A model generated the notes under the pieces. The model did no database searches. It saw only the letters and a list, made by a program, of their open reading frames with translations, and was not told the DNA's origin. From NCBI GenBank assembly GCA_039889245.1, contig JAZGVH010000002.1:4092001-4156000 (forward strand): a DNA stretch of 64,000 nt, read 5' to 3'. The translations under genes and the position numbers were made by a program. This document shows positions 25,070 to 36,023 of the stretch, one piece after another; position 1 is the first letter of the stretch; each line of letters opens with the position of its first letter. This DNA is from Dermatophilaceae bacterium Soc4.6. Lineage in GTDB: Bacteria; Actinomycetota; Actinomycetes; Actinomycetales; Dermatophilaceae.

Positions 25070-26329
25070 TCAGACGCTGCGGAAGAGCACGGCGACGTTG
25101 TGGCCGCCGAAGCCGAACGAGTTGTCGAGGACGGTGACCGGCCCGCCGTCGGCGCCGAGCACGCGGTGCTCGCCGCGCACGACGTCGAGGGGGATCGCCG
25201 GGTCGAGGTCGTCGATGTTGATCGTCGCCGGGGCGATGCGGTCGCGCACCGACAGGATCGAGAAGACTGCCTCGAGCGCCCCGGCCGCGCCGAGCAGGTG
25301 CCCGGTCATCGACTTGGTGGCGCTGACGGGGATGGACGACGCCGTGTCACCGAAGGCCCGCATGATGGCCTTGGCTTCAGCGAGGTCACCGACCGGCGTC
25401 GAGGTCGCGTGCGCGTTGATCGCCGACAGCTCCTCGGGGGCGACCCCGGCCTGGGTGAGGGCCTCGCGCATCGCACGGTGGGCACCGGCACCCTCGGGCT
25501 CGGGCGAGGTGACGTGGTAGGCGTCCGACGACATGCCGAGGCCGGCGAGCTCGGCGTAGATCGTCGCGCCGCGGGCTACGGCGTGCTCGTAGGTCTCGAG
25601 CACGATGACGGCTGCGCCCTCGGCGAGCACGAAGCCGTCGCGGGCGAGGTCATAGGGCCGCGATGCACGGGTCGGGTCGTCGTTGCGGGTCGACAGGGCG
25701 TGCATCGCAGCGAAGCCGGCGACCGGCATCGCGTGGATCGCCGCCTCGGTGCCGCCGCAGATGACCATGTCGGCGCGACCGGAGCGGATCATCGACGCGC
25801 CCAGGCCCATGGCCTCGGCGCCGGAGGCGCAGGCGCTGACGGGCGTGTGCGCGCCGGCGCGGGCGCCGAGGTCGAGCGAGACGGTGGCGGCCGGCCCGTT
25901 GGGCATCAGCATCGGCACCGAGAGCGGGTAGACCCGCCGGGGACCCTTCTCGCGCAACGTGTCCCACTGGTCGAGCAAGGTCCAGACCCCACCGATGCCG
26001 GAGCCGATGGCGCACGCGAAGCGCTCGGGGTCGACCTCCGGGGCACCCGCGTCCTGCCAGGCCTCGCGGGCGGCGATGAGGGCGTACTGCGAGGTGGGGT
26101 CGAGCCGCCGCGTCTCGACCTTGGCCAGCACCTCGGAGGGCTTCACCGCCAGCTCTCCGGCGAAGGTCACGGGGAGCTCGTACTTACTCACCCAGTCGGC
26201 CTCGATCGGCGCGATGCCCGACCGTCCGGCGAGGATGCCCGCCCAGGTGTCGGGGGCGTTGCCCGCGAGGGGTGTCGTGGCGCCGATGCCCGTGACGACA
26301 ATGCGCTGGTCGGCGGGGGAGGTGCTCAT
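25070..26329 (-). CDS. fabF: 3-oxoacyl-ACP synthase II (FabF)
   Basis: This 419-residue condensing enzyme elongates acyl-ACP with malonyl-ACP in type II fatty-acid synthesis. The catalytic triad is visible: Cys in TPVSACASGAEAMGLG, His in INAHATSTPVGDLAEAKA and His in SMTGHLLGAAGALEAV. It is the last gene of the minus-strand run fasR-fabD-fabH-acpP-fabF. It is separated from acpP by 158 bp that hold a large hairpin, so its expression may be tuned apart from acpP. Confidence 0.95.
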   Translation of the reverse strand: MSTSPADQRIVVTGIGATTPLAGNAPDTWAGILAGRSGIAPIEADWVSKYELPVTFAGELAVKPSEVLAKVETRRLDPTSQYALIAAREAWQDAGAPEVDPERFACAIGSGIGGVWTLLDQWDTLREKGPRRVYPLSVPMLMPNGPAATVSLDLGARAGAHTPVSACASGAEAMGLGASMIRSGRADMVICGGTEAAIHAMPVAGFAAMHALSTRNDDPTRASRPYDLARDGFVLAEGAAVIVLETYEHAVARGATIYAELAGLGMSSDAYHVTSPEPEGAGAHRAMREALTQAGVAPEELSAINAHATSTPVGDLAEAKAIMRAFGDTASSIPVSATKSMTGHLLGAAGALEAVFSILSVRDRIAPATINIDDLDPAIPLDVVRGEHRVLGADGGPVTVLDNSFGFGGHNVAVLFRSV

Positions 26330-26413
26330 GAGGGGGTGCTCCTTGACCGGTCGAGGCGCCGTCCCCCGGGTGGGGTCGGCGGCGACTGGTCGTCAGCGTA
26401 TGCGGCAGACGGC

Positions 26414-26471
26414 GTACCGGCGAGTCACCCCGAGGTCCTGCGAGCAGGACCGGGGGGCGACTCGCCGGTAT
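26414..26471 (-). promoter_or_regulatory. Large stem-loop between acpP and fabF
   Basis: An extended hairpin has outer stem TACCGGCGAGTC (26415-26426) with 26459-26470, a middle stem CCCC (26428-26431) with GGGG (26454-26457), and inner stem GGTCCTG (26434-26440) with CAGGACC (26445-26451). No U-tract follows on the minus transcript. It could act as a partial terminator or as an RNase-resistant 3' end for acpP mRNA. Confidence 0.7.
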
Positions 26472-26487
26472 CGATGGTGCTGTCGGC

Positions 26488-26736
26488 TCAGGCCTGGGCG
26501 CCGGCGATGAAGGTCACTGCGTCCTGCACCGTCTTGAGGTTCTTGACCTCGTCGTCGGGGATGCGCACGCCGAACTTCTCCTCGGCGTTGACGACGATGG
26601 TCATCATCGACAGCGAGTCGATGTCGAGGTCGTCGGTGAAGGACTTGCCGGCCTCGACCTCGGTGGTCTCGATGCCGGTCTCCTCGTTGACGATCTCGGC
26701 CAGACCCTCGAGGATCTCCTGCTCGCTCTGCGCCAT
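26488..26736 (-). CDS. acpP: Acyl carrier protein
   Basis: This 82-residue acidic four-helix carrier bears the growing acyl chain on 4'-phosphopantetheine attached to Ser41 in the motif DIDSLSMMTIV. The start MAQSEQEILEG is preceded by AAGGAG at good spacing. The longer open frame upstream encodes basic, Pro-rich sequence and is rejected. Its position between fabH and fabF is the standard actinobacterial order. Confidence 0.96.
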   Translation of the reverse strand: MAQSEQEILEGLAEIVNEETGIETTEVEAGKSFTDDLDIDSLSMMTIVVNAEEKFGVRIPDDEVKNLKTVQDAVTFIAGAQA

Positions 26737-26861
26737 GTGGTGTCTCCTTGGGTTGCGCGCCCCCCGTGGTGGTGGAGGGCGTCGTGTGTGGTGGTGTCCC
26801 GTGATGACCCGCGGGACGCGGGAGCTCGAACTCACCCACCGTATGCCGGTGGGTCACCTGC

Positions 26862-27896
26862 TCACGGCAGGACGATCACCTGCGCGGCGTAGACCAGCCC
26901 CGCACCGAAGCCGATCTGCAGCGCCAGCCCGCCGCGCGGCACCTCGCCCTCACGGATCATCCGCTCGGTGGCCAGGGGGATGGAGGCGGCTGAGGTGTTG
27001 GCCGTCTCGGCGATGTCGCGGGCCACCGGGATGTCGGCGGGCAGCTTGAGCTGCTTGATCATCGCGTCGATGATGCGCATGTTGGCCTGGTGGGGGATGA
27101 AGGCATCGAGGTCGTCGAGGGTGATGCCCGCCGCGTCGACGGCCTTGCGGGCCACGGGGGCCATGCCCCAGACCGCCCAGCGGAAGACGGTCTGGCCGGC
27201 CATGGTGAGCACGGCTCGTGACGGGGCGGGGGAGCCGGCGGCGTCGAGGTAGGGCTCGCGCTGGCGGATGGCCTCCCACTGCGCTCCGTCGGATCCCCAC
27301 ACGGTGGGACCGATGCCGGGTGTGTCGGAGCGGCCGACGACGGCCGCGCCCGCGCCGTCACCGAAGATGAAGGCGCTGCCCCGGTCGTCGTAGTCGGTGA
27401 AGTCGGAGAGCTTCTCGACGCCGATGACGAGCACGTGGTCGGCGCTGCCGCCGCGCACCATGTCGTTGGCGAGGGAGATGCCGTAGCAGTAGCCGGCGCA
27501 GGCCGCCGACACGTCGAAGGCCGGGCACTGCACGCCGAGCCGCTCCGCGAGCATCGGCGCGGCGGCCGGGGTGGTGAGCAGGTGCGTGACCGTGGCGATG
27601 ACGATGGCACCGACCTGGGAGGGCTCGAGACCAGCCATGGCCAGCGCCTCGCGCGCCGCGTGCTCGGCCATGTCGATGACCGACTCGTCGCGGGCCGCCA
27701 TCCGCCGGCTGACGATGCCGGAGCGCTCGCGGATCCACTCGTCGGAGGAGTCGATGCGTCCCACGAGCTCGGAGTTGGGCACCACCCGCTCCGGGCGGTA
27801 GCCACCGACCCCGAGGATGCGGGCGTGGCGCGAGCCGTCGAGGGCGCTGAGCACGCCGGTCCCCTTGGGCTGGGGGGTGGTGGGGGTCTGGCTCAT
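26862..27896 (-). CDS. fabH: 3-oxoacyl-ACP synthase III (FabH)
   Basis: This 344-residue initiating condensing enzyme joins an acyl-CoA primer (often branched in actinobacteria) to malonyl-ACP. Catalytic residues are Cys in DVSAACAGYCYGISLAND, His in AFIPHQANMRIIDAM and Asn in ETANTSAASIPLA. Its ATG overlaps the fabD stop (ATGA), giving tight coupling. A 125-bp gap with no strong hairpin leads to acpP. Confidence 0.95.
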   Translation of the reverse strand: MSQTPTTPQPKGTGVLSALDGSRHARILGVGGYRPERVVPNSELVGRIDSSDEWIRERSGIVSRRMAARDESVIDMAEHAAREALAMAGLEPSQVGAIVIATVTHLLTTPAAAPMLAERLGVQCPAFDVSAACAGYCYGISLANDMVRGGSADHVLVIGVEKLSDFTDYDDRGSAFIFGDGAGAAVVGRSDTPGIGPTVWGSDGAQWEAIRQREPYLDAAGSPAPSRAVLTMAGQTVFRWAVWGMAPVARKAVDAAGITLDDLDAFIPHQANMRIIDAMIKQLKLPADIPVARDIAETANTSAASIPLATERMIREGEVPRGGLALQIGFGAGLVYAAQVIVLP

Positions 27897-28852
27897 CGGT
27901 GGTCCTCCACGGGTCGGTGCGCGGCGACGAGGGCCCGGGCCGCGTCGAGGTCGTCGGGGGTCTTGAGGGCGAGCAGCTCGACCCCCTTCATGGCCCGTTT
28001 GGCCAGCCCGGTGAGGGTGCCTGCCGGAGCCAGCTCGAGCATGCCCGTGACACCCATCGCCACCATGGTCGACATGGTGAGGTCCCAGCGCACCGGGTTG
28101 CTGACCTGGCTGACCAGCCGGGCCAGCGCGTCGGCCCCGGTGACGACGGGCGCCCCGTCGGCGTTGGAGAGCAGGGTGACAGCCGGCTCGGAGGGCACGA
28201 CCTGCGTCGCAGCCTCCTCGAGGGCCTCGACGGCCGGAGCCATGTGGTGGGTGTGGAAGGCGCCGGCGACCGACAGGGCGATCACCCGCGCGCGGGCGGG
28301 CGGGTCGGCGGCCAGGGCGGCCAGCTGCTCGGTGGTGCCAGCGGCGACGACCTGACCGGCGCCGTTGACGTTGGCCGGGGTGAGCCCGTGCCGCTCGAGG
28401 GCCTCGAGCACCTCGGCGGGATCGCCCCCGAGCACGGCGCTCATGCCGGTGGGGGTCACGGCGCTGGCCTGGGCCATGGCGCGACCGCGCACTCCGACCA
28501 GGTCGATGGCGTCGGTCGCGGTGAGCACCCCGGCACAGACGGCGGCGGTGAACTCCCCGACCGAGTGACCGGCGAGCACGCCCGTCGACGAGGCGAGCGC
28601 CGCGCCGACCCCCTCGGGGGGGTCAGCAAGGAGCGCGTCGAGGGTCAGCAGCCCGGCGGCCACGATCAGCGGCTGGGCCACCGCCGTGTCCTTGATCGTG
28701 TCGGCGTCGCTCGTCGTGCCATGGGCCACGAGGTCGGTGCCGAGCGAGGTCGACCAACCGGCCAGCCGCTCGCGCAGCCCGTCGATCTCGAGCCACGGGG
28801 CGAGGAAGCCGGGAGTCTGGGAGCCCTGTCCGGGGCACACGATGGCGAGCAC
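27893..28852 (-). CDS. fabD: Malonyl-CoA:ACP transacylase (FabD)
   Basis: This 319-residue enzyme loads malonate onto ACP. The nucleophile Ser lies in LAGHSVGEFTAAVCAG, the catalytic His in AGAFHTHHMAPAVEAL, and the N-terminal GQGSQTPGF is typical. It begins three bases after the stop of the FasR-type regulator gene, so regulator and synthase genes are probably cotranscribed. Confidence 0.95.
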   Translation of the reverse strand: MLAIVCPGQGSQTPGFLAPWLEIDGLRERLAGWSTSLGTDLVAHGTTSDADTIKDTAVAQPLIVAAGLLTLDALLADPPEGVGAALASSTGVLAGHSVGEFTAAVCAGVLTATDAIDLVGVRGRAMAQASAVTPTGMSAVLGGDPAEVLEALERHGLTPANVNGAGQVVAAGTTEQLAALAADPPARARVIALSVAGAFHTHHMAPAVEALEEAATQVVPSEPAVTLLSNADGAPVVTGADALARLVSQVSNPVRWDLTMSTMVAMGVTGMLELAPAGTLTGLAKRAMKGVELLALKTPDDLDAARALVAAHRPVEDHR

Positions 28853-28855
28853 GGC

Positions 28856-30208
28856 TCAAGCCTGCCGTGTCACGACCGGCGACGACGGCGTCGAAGTCCA
28901 CGAAGTATCCGCACCCCGTATGGAGGTTTCCTCCAAGGAGGTAGGGTCCTGCGCGTCGGTCTCAGTCTCGACGGGTCGTCGGGCGACACCCGCGCGCCAG
29001 GGTCGTGCCTCGGGCTCGGCCAACCGACCGACGGCCAGGGCGACCTGCACGGTGAGGGCCTCTCGGGGGGTCGTGAGGTCGTATCCCACGACCTCGGCGA
29101 TCCGCGCGAGGCGGTAGCGCACCGTGTTGGTGTGCACGAAGAGCAGCCGGGCTGTCGCCTCGAGCCGGCACCCCGTCTCGAGGTAGACCGTGGCGGTGCG
29201 CACCAGCGACGGGTGCTGCTCGAGCGGGTGGTGGACCCGGTTGACGAGGGTGCGCCGGGCGGGGCCGTCACCGGCGAGGACCCGCTCGGGCAGGAGGTCG
29301 TCGGCCGTGACCGGGCGGGGAGCGTCGGGCCAGGCGGCCACCGCGGCGAGCCCGCTGAGGGCGGCGCGGGCCGACCTACCGGCCGCGAAGAGGTGCGGGA
29401 CGACGGGCCCGATGACCACCGGGCCGTCGCCGAAGTGCTCGTCGATGAGCCGGACGACGTCCCCGACGTCCCCGACGCCGCCGCCGACGCCGCCGAGGAT
29501 GACGACGAGGCGTCGGCGCTGGAGGGCGGCGAGGGCCTCCACGCCGGCCCGGGCCGCCGCCCGCCGCACCGCGTCGACCGCAGCCGCGGCGCTGTCACTC
29601 GGCGCGGGGGAGCCCGCCACCACGGCGACTCCCGAGACCGACCCCCAGCCGAGGGCCGTCGCCCGGCTCTGCATCGAGTCGTCGGCCTCTCCCCGCACGA
29701 CTGCGTCGACGACCAGGGCCTCCAGCCGCGCGTCCCAGGCGCCCCGGGACTCGGCGGCGGCGGCATACGCCTCGGCCGCGCCGAAGGCGACCTCGCGGGA
29801 GTAGCGCAGCACCCCCTCGCGCAGGGCCTGCTCGTCGGTCGGGCCGGCCACCTGCCCCACCTCGTGCTCGACGACGTCGACGACCGTCCTGATCAGCTGG
29901 AGCGTCTGGTGGAGGCTGATCGCCCGGGTGAGCTCACGGGGCGCCTCGGCGAAGACCGCCGACAGGGCCGCCTCGGGCGCGCCGCCCAGGGCCGTGCCCT
30001 CGTCGTCGGCCCGCAGCCAGTCGACGAAGGAGGCGATGGCGGCCTGCACGACGAGCGCGACCCACGACCGGTCCGCGGCGGACAGTGCGACGTACCAGGG
30101 GTGGTCGCTCTCCATCCGGCGCAGCGCTGAGCCGGTGAGGGTGGTCGCGCCCCCCTCGAGGCGACGGTGCGTCTCGGCGCTCAGCCGGCGTCGCTGCGAA
30201 GCGGTCAT
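28856..30208 (-). CDS. fasR: PucR/CdaR-type regulator, probably FasR
   Basis: This 450-residue regulator has a C-terminal PucR-type helix-turn-helix (VYLETGCRLEATARLLFVHT, then NTVRYRLARIAEVVGYDL, about residues 345-385) and an N-terminal sensory region of about 300 residues. In Streptomyces a protein of this class, FasR, sits directly upstream of fabD-fabH-acpP-fabF and activates that operon. The same layout here supports the name. A degenerate palindrome (30222-30238) lies 14 bp upstream of its start. About 55 residues after the HTH are Ser/Thr/Pro-rich and probably disordered. Confidence 0.82.
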   Translation of the reverse strand: MTASQRRRLSAETHRRLEGGATTLTGSALRRMESDHPWYVALSAADRSWVALVVQAAIASFVDWLRADDEGTALGGAPEAALSAVFAEAPRELTRAISLHQTLQLIRTVVDVVEHEVGQVAGPTDEQALREGVLRYSREVAFGAAEAYAAAAESRGAWDARLEALVVDAVVRGEADDSMQSRATALGWGSVSGVAVVAGSPAPSDSAAAAVDAVRRAAARAGVEALAALQRRRLVVILGGVGGGVGDVGDVVRLIDEHFGDGPVVIGPVVPHLFAAGRSARAALSGLAAVAAWPDAPRPVTADDLLPERVLAGDGPARRTLVNRVHHPLEQHPSLVRTATVYLETGCRLEATARLLFVHTNTVRYRLARIAEVVGYDLTTPREALTVQVALAVGRLAEPEARPWRAGVARRPVETETDAQDPTSLEETSIRGADTSWTSTPSSPVVTRQA

Positions 30209-30221
30209 CGGGGCAGTCTAT

Positions 30222-30238
30222 TTGTACGACGTCGACAA
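30222..30238. promoter_or_regulatory. Near-palindrome upstream of fasR
   Basis: TTGTACGACGTCGACAA is one base short of a perfect 18-bp palindrome and lies in a short AT-containing patch 14 bp upstream of the fasR start. It is a candidate operator for autoregulation of the fas operon. Confidence 0.35.
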
Positions 30239-30320
30239 CCGGCTCGCACATCGCCCTCCCGCTCGACCCATGGCGGGCGCGCGGCGGGCCCGCGGTCGGA
30301 CGGGGGGCGGCCCCCGCAGG

Positions 30321-30815
30321 TCAGGCGGGCGCCTCCGGCTCCAGGAGGCTCAGGTGGGTGAAGCGGCCGGCGCGGGCGACGAGGTTGGTCGGCACCGACT
30401 GCACCCGCGTGTTGTAGGCCTGGACGTTGGAGGTGTGGATCCGCCGGGCGGCGGCGAGCCGGGCCTCCGTCTCGAGCAGCCGGTGCTGCAGGTCGACGAA
30501 GAGGGCATCGGCTCGTAGGCCTGGATAGGCCTGCGCGGTGGCCGCCACCTCGGCGCTGAGCTCTCCCCTCTCCCGGGTGAGCAGCTCGAGCAGCCGCCGC
30601 TCGTGGGCGGCGTGGGCCTCGACGACCCGCACCAGGCGCGGCACGAGGTCGTGGCGCCGACGCAGCTCGACGTCGACGTCGCGCCACGACTCGTCGACGT
30701 GCTGCCGCTGCCGGACGAAGCGGTTGTGGGCAGCGAGCCACCAGAGCCCCAGCACGAGCCCCACGGCGGCCACGGCGATACCGACGACCGCAGCGATCTC
30801 TGACGCACTCACCAC
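30321..30815 (-). CDS. LemA family protein
   Basis: This 164-residue protein has one N-terminal membrane segment (IAAVVGIAVAAVGLVLGLWW) and then a helical LemA-type domain. The family signature is visible in FVRQRQHVDESWRDVDVELR, RRHDLVPRLVRVVEAHA and YNTRVQSVPTNLVA. The protein is short compared with typical LemA (about 180-200). The start is either of two adjacent GTG codons; GTG 30812 gives a GTGA overlap with the upstream gene. LemA proteins are membrane-associated and of poorly understood function. Confidence 0.85.
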   Translation of the reverse strand: MVSASEIAAVVGIAVAAVGLVLGLWWLAAHNRFVRQRQHVDESWRDVDVELRRRHDLVPRLVRVVEAHAAHERRLLELLTRERGELSAEVAATAQAYPGLRADALFVDLQHRLLETEARLAAARRIHTSNVQAYNTRVQSVPTNLVARAGRFTHLSLLEPEAPA

Positions 30816-31570
30816 TGAGCCTGGGCGAGGGTCGGTGGCAGCCCCCCGCGGTCCTGCCAGACGAAGGCCGGTATGCCGCGCAGCACGGTGAGCGCGACGT
30901 CGAGCGGGGCGGTGGACTGGTCGACCGCGGTGGTGGGGTCGCCGGGGCCCCAGATGGTCGGGTCGTTGCCGGTGCTCTTGCGAAAGAGCAGCACGTCACC
31001 CCCGGTGAAGCAGAAACGGACCTGGCCTCGGGCGACGAGCATCTCCATCGTGCGGGCGCTGAAGGTGTCGAAGGCGAACTTCCGGTCGGCACAGGTGAGC
31101 CGGTAGGCACGGTTGAACGCCTCCCACTCGAGGTCGACGTCGTTCCCGCCGAAGACGCCGGTCAGGCGAGTGAGCGCGCCCTCGGGCCGCAGGTCGAGGT
31201 CGGGCACGTTGGCCCGCAGGCGGAGCACGGCGACGTCGAAGCGGTGGTTCTGGCGCGAGGTGGTCCGGTTGCCCTGGCCGTCGGTCGAGCTGCTCTCGGT
31301 GAAGTAGCGGTACTCGAAGGCGGTGAAGGGCACACCGCGGTAGGTGCCCGAGACGCAGTTCTCCGCCTTCCTCCCCCTACCCGTGCCAAAGGGGTCGCAG
31401 CGCCAGCTGTCCACAAGTGAGGGGTCGCTCGGGACGAAGGCCCAGCCCGCTGCGGCAGCCAGGGCGGCGCGCTGACGGAGCACCTCGGCCCGACGACGCC
31501 ACTGCCAGACCACGGCCACCACGACGAGAGCCAGCACCATCACGAAGAGGACGCCGAACCCGCTCACCAT
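30809..31570 (-). CDS. Membrane-anchored conserved hypothetical protein
   Basis: This 253-residue protein has a single N-terminal transmembrane helix (FGVLFVMVLALVVVAVVW) and a cytoplasmic domain. RNHR-like core sequence includes WAFVPSDPSLVDSW, CVSGTYRGVPFTAFEYRY, VAVLRLRANVPDLDL and VARGQVRFCFTGGDVLLFRK. This pattern resembles DUF3137-like domains found in bacterial membrane proteins, but the match is only by eye. It overlaps the LemA-like gene, and the pair is probably expressed together. Confidence 0.75.
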   Translation of the reverse strand: MVSGFGVLFVMVLALVVVAVVWQWRRRAEVLRQRAALAAAAGWAFVPSDPSLVDSWRCDPFGTGRGRKAENCVSGTYRGVPFTAFEYRYFTESSSTDGQGNRTTSRQNHRFDVAVLRLRANVPDLDLRPEGALTRLTGVFGGNDVDLEWEAFNRAYRLTCADRKFAFDTFSARTMEMLVARGQVRFCFTGGDVLLFRKSTGNDPTIWGPGDPTTAVDQSTAPLDVALTVLRGIPAFVWQDRGGLPPTLAQAQW

Positions 31571-31640
31571 GGCGCTGATCCTGCCGTATGCGACCCGCTC
31601 TGCGCCGCAGGTCGGGGTCGGTGGTCACCGAGCGCCGGTG

Positions 31641-33191
31641 TCACCGAGCGTCGTGGGTCACCCGTCCGCCCAGGACCGTGAGGGCCACCCGGATCCCACG
31701 CAGGGTCGCGGCCGACGTCGCAGCCGGGTCGCCGGCGAGCGGGTCGGCATCGATCAGGGCGAGGTCGGCCAGTGAGCCGACTCCCACCGTCGGTGCGCCG
31801 TCGACGCTGGCCGCCAGTGCCTCGGTGGCCGTGATCTGCTCGGCCGGCACCCACGGGTCGCCGTCGCCGTCGGCGCGGTGCACGGCCGCGGACATGGCCA
31901 GCCAGGGGTCGAGGCGGGCGACGGGCGCGTCGGAGCCAAGGGCTAGCTCGACCCCCGCGTCGAGCATCGTGCGCAGCATGAAGCACCGGTCCTCCCGCCC
32001 AGGCCAGATCGCCTCGGTGAGGTCGCGGTCGTCCAGCAGGTGGGCCGGCTGCACGCTGGCGCGCAGGCCCAGCGCCGCCATCCGCGGCACGACGGCACGG
32101 GTCACCAGCTGGGCGTGCTCGATCGAGCCCGCGGCCCCGGAGGCGGTGAACGCGTCGATCGCGATCTCGGCCGCCGCGTCGCCGATGGTGTGCACGGCGG
32201 CCTCGAGGCCGTGGCGGTGGGCCGCCGACAGCAGGTCGGTCAGGTCGGCGAGGCCGACGTTCTGCTTCCCGTAGGGCGACACGGGGTGCTCGCCGCCGTG
32301 CGGCTCCTCCCCGGTGCGGGCGGGGTAGGGCTGGTGGCAGTGCGCCGTACGGGTGGCGAGACTGCCGTCGCTGATGACCTTCAGGGGGCCCATGGTCACC
32401 AGGCCGCCCGTGTCGGCGACGACGTCGCCGGTGCGCCGCCCCGCGGCGATCGCGTCGTCGAGGAAGTCCCGGTAGACCGCAGTGCGCACCCTCAGCAGGT
32501 CGAGACCGTCGACCACGCGTTGCCGCCAGCGGTCGGGCGTGATGCCCCACTCCATGTCGACGATGCCGACCACCCCCCGTGACGCGGCGTCGTCGACGGC
32601 GGCCCGCAGACCGCGCGCGGCCTCGTCACCGGAGCCGGGCAGGTCGTCGAGGTGACCCCAGAGGTGGAACCAGTCGTCCTCGTCGAAGGCGTCCTCGCGG
32701 TGGGTGACCCCGAAGAAGCGCTGGGCAGCCGAGTTGAGCCAGCCGTTGTGGCCGTCGCCTGAGACGAGCACGACCGGTCGGTCACCGGTGACGGCGTCGA
32801 GAGCGGTCGTGGAGGTCGCCACGCTCCAGCCTCCGGAGCGGTAGCCGTAGCCGACGAGGGAGCCGGATCCTGTTGTCGCAGAGCGCAGGTGGTCACCGAC
32901 CAGGTCCAGCACGCCGTCCGGGCCGGTCGTGCCCGAGACGTCGAGGCGCCCGGCGGTGCGGCCCCACTGGGTCATGTGCACGTGCTGGTCCCACAGCCCC
33001 GGCACGAGCCACCGGCCCTCGCCGTCGAGCAGCCTGGCGCCCGGGGGGGCCGGCAGGTCGGGGGCGATCGCCACGACCCGGTCGCCCTCGACGAGCACGT
33101 CGACGGGGTCGTCGCCGGCCTGGGCAGGCAGCGGCCCACGCACCGGCACGATCCGCACGGCGCGCAGCAGCAGGGTTGGAGGGAGGCTCAC
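31641..33191 (-). CDS. YtcJ-like amidohydrolase
   Basis: This 516-residue metal-dependent hydrolase of the amidohydrolase superfamily belongs to subgroup Amidohydro_3. Features are the entry strand GLWDQHVHMTQWG with the metal-binding H-x-H, SGDGHNGWLNSAAQRFFG, VHTIGDAAAEIAIDAF and the final metal Asp in LALGSDAPVARLDPW. Relatives include N-substituted formamide deformylase. The substrate is unknown. It starts with GTG 30 bp after the argG stop on the same strand, so it may be read from the argG transcript. Confidence 0.87.
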   Translation of the reverse strand: MSLPPTLLLRAVRIVPVRGPLPAQAGDDPVDVLVEGDRVVAIAPDLPAPPGARLLDGEGRWLVPGLWDQHVHMTQWGRTAGRLDVSGTTGPDGVLDLVGDHLRSATTGSGSLVGYGYRSGGWSVATSTTALDAVTGDRPVVLVSGDGHNGWLNSAAQRFFGVTHREDAFDEDDWFHLWGHLDDLPGSGDEAARGLRAAVDDAASRGVVGIVDMEWGITPDRWRQRVVDGLDLLRVRTAVYRDFLDDAIAAGRRTGDVVADTGGLVTMGPLKVISDGSLATRTAHCHQPYPARTGEEPHGGEHPVSPYGKQNVGLADLTDLLSAAHRHGLEAAVHTIGDAAAEIAIDAFTASGAAGSIEHAQLVTRAVVPRMAALGLRASVQPAHLLDDRDLTEAIWPGREDRCFMLRTMLDAGVELALGSDAPVARLDPWLAMSAAVHRADGDGDPWVPAEQITATEALAASVDGAPTVGVGSLADLALIDADPLAGDPAATSAATLRGIRVALTVLGGRVTHDAR

Positions 33192-33220
33192 GGGGTGGGA
33201 GCTGACGTGGGGGCGGGCGG

Positions 33221-35888
<2,668 letters not shown>

Positions 35889-35905
35889 TCCTGCGGGAGC
35901 GCGTT

Positions 35906-35943
35906 CGGTGCCCCGGTGAGCCGCCCGCCTCACCGGGGCACCG
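35906..35943 (+). terminator. Terminator after the secreted-protein gene
   Basis: A perfect 15-bp stem, CGGTGCCCCGGTGAG (35906-35920) with its complement (35929-35943), has an 8-nt loop. It lies 17 bp after the stop codon. Confidence 0.85.
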
Positions 35944-36023
35944 TCCTGGTCACCGGCCGTGGCCGCGCAGGGGCGTCGGTAAACCCGTGGCCGCGAGCAC
36001 GTCTCTCTGCCATGGTCCGGGGC

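Noticed and set aside
25100-27049. 649-codon plus-strand open frame across fabF, acpP and fabH
   Set aside because: It is a shadow of three fatty-acid synthesis genes, with composition dominated by Gly, Arg and Val.
27899-30130. 743-codon plus-strand open frame across fabD and fasR
   Set aside because: It is antisense to two well-supported genes and encodes Gly/Arg/His-rich sequence without any domain.
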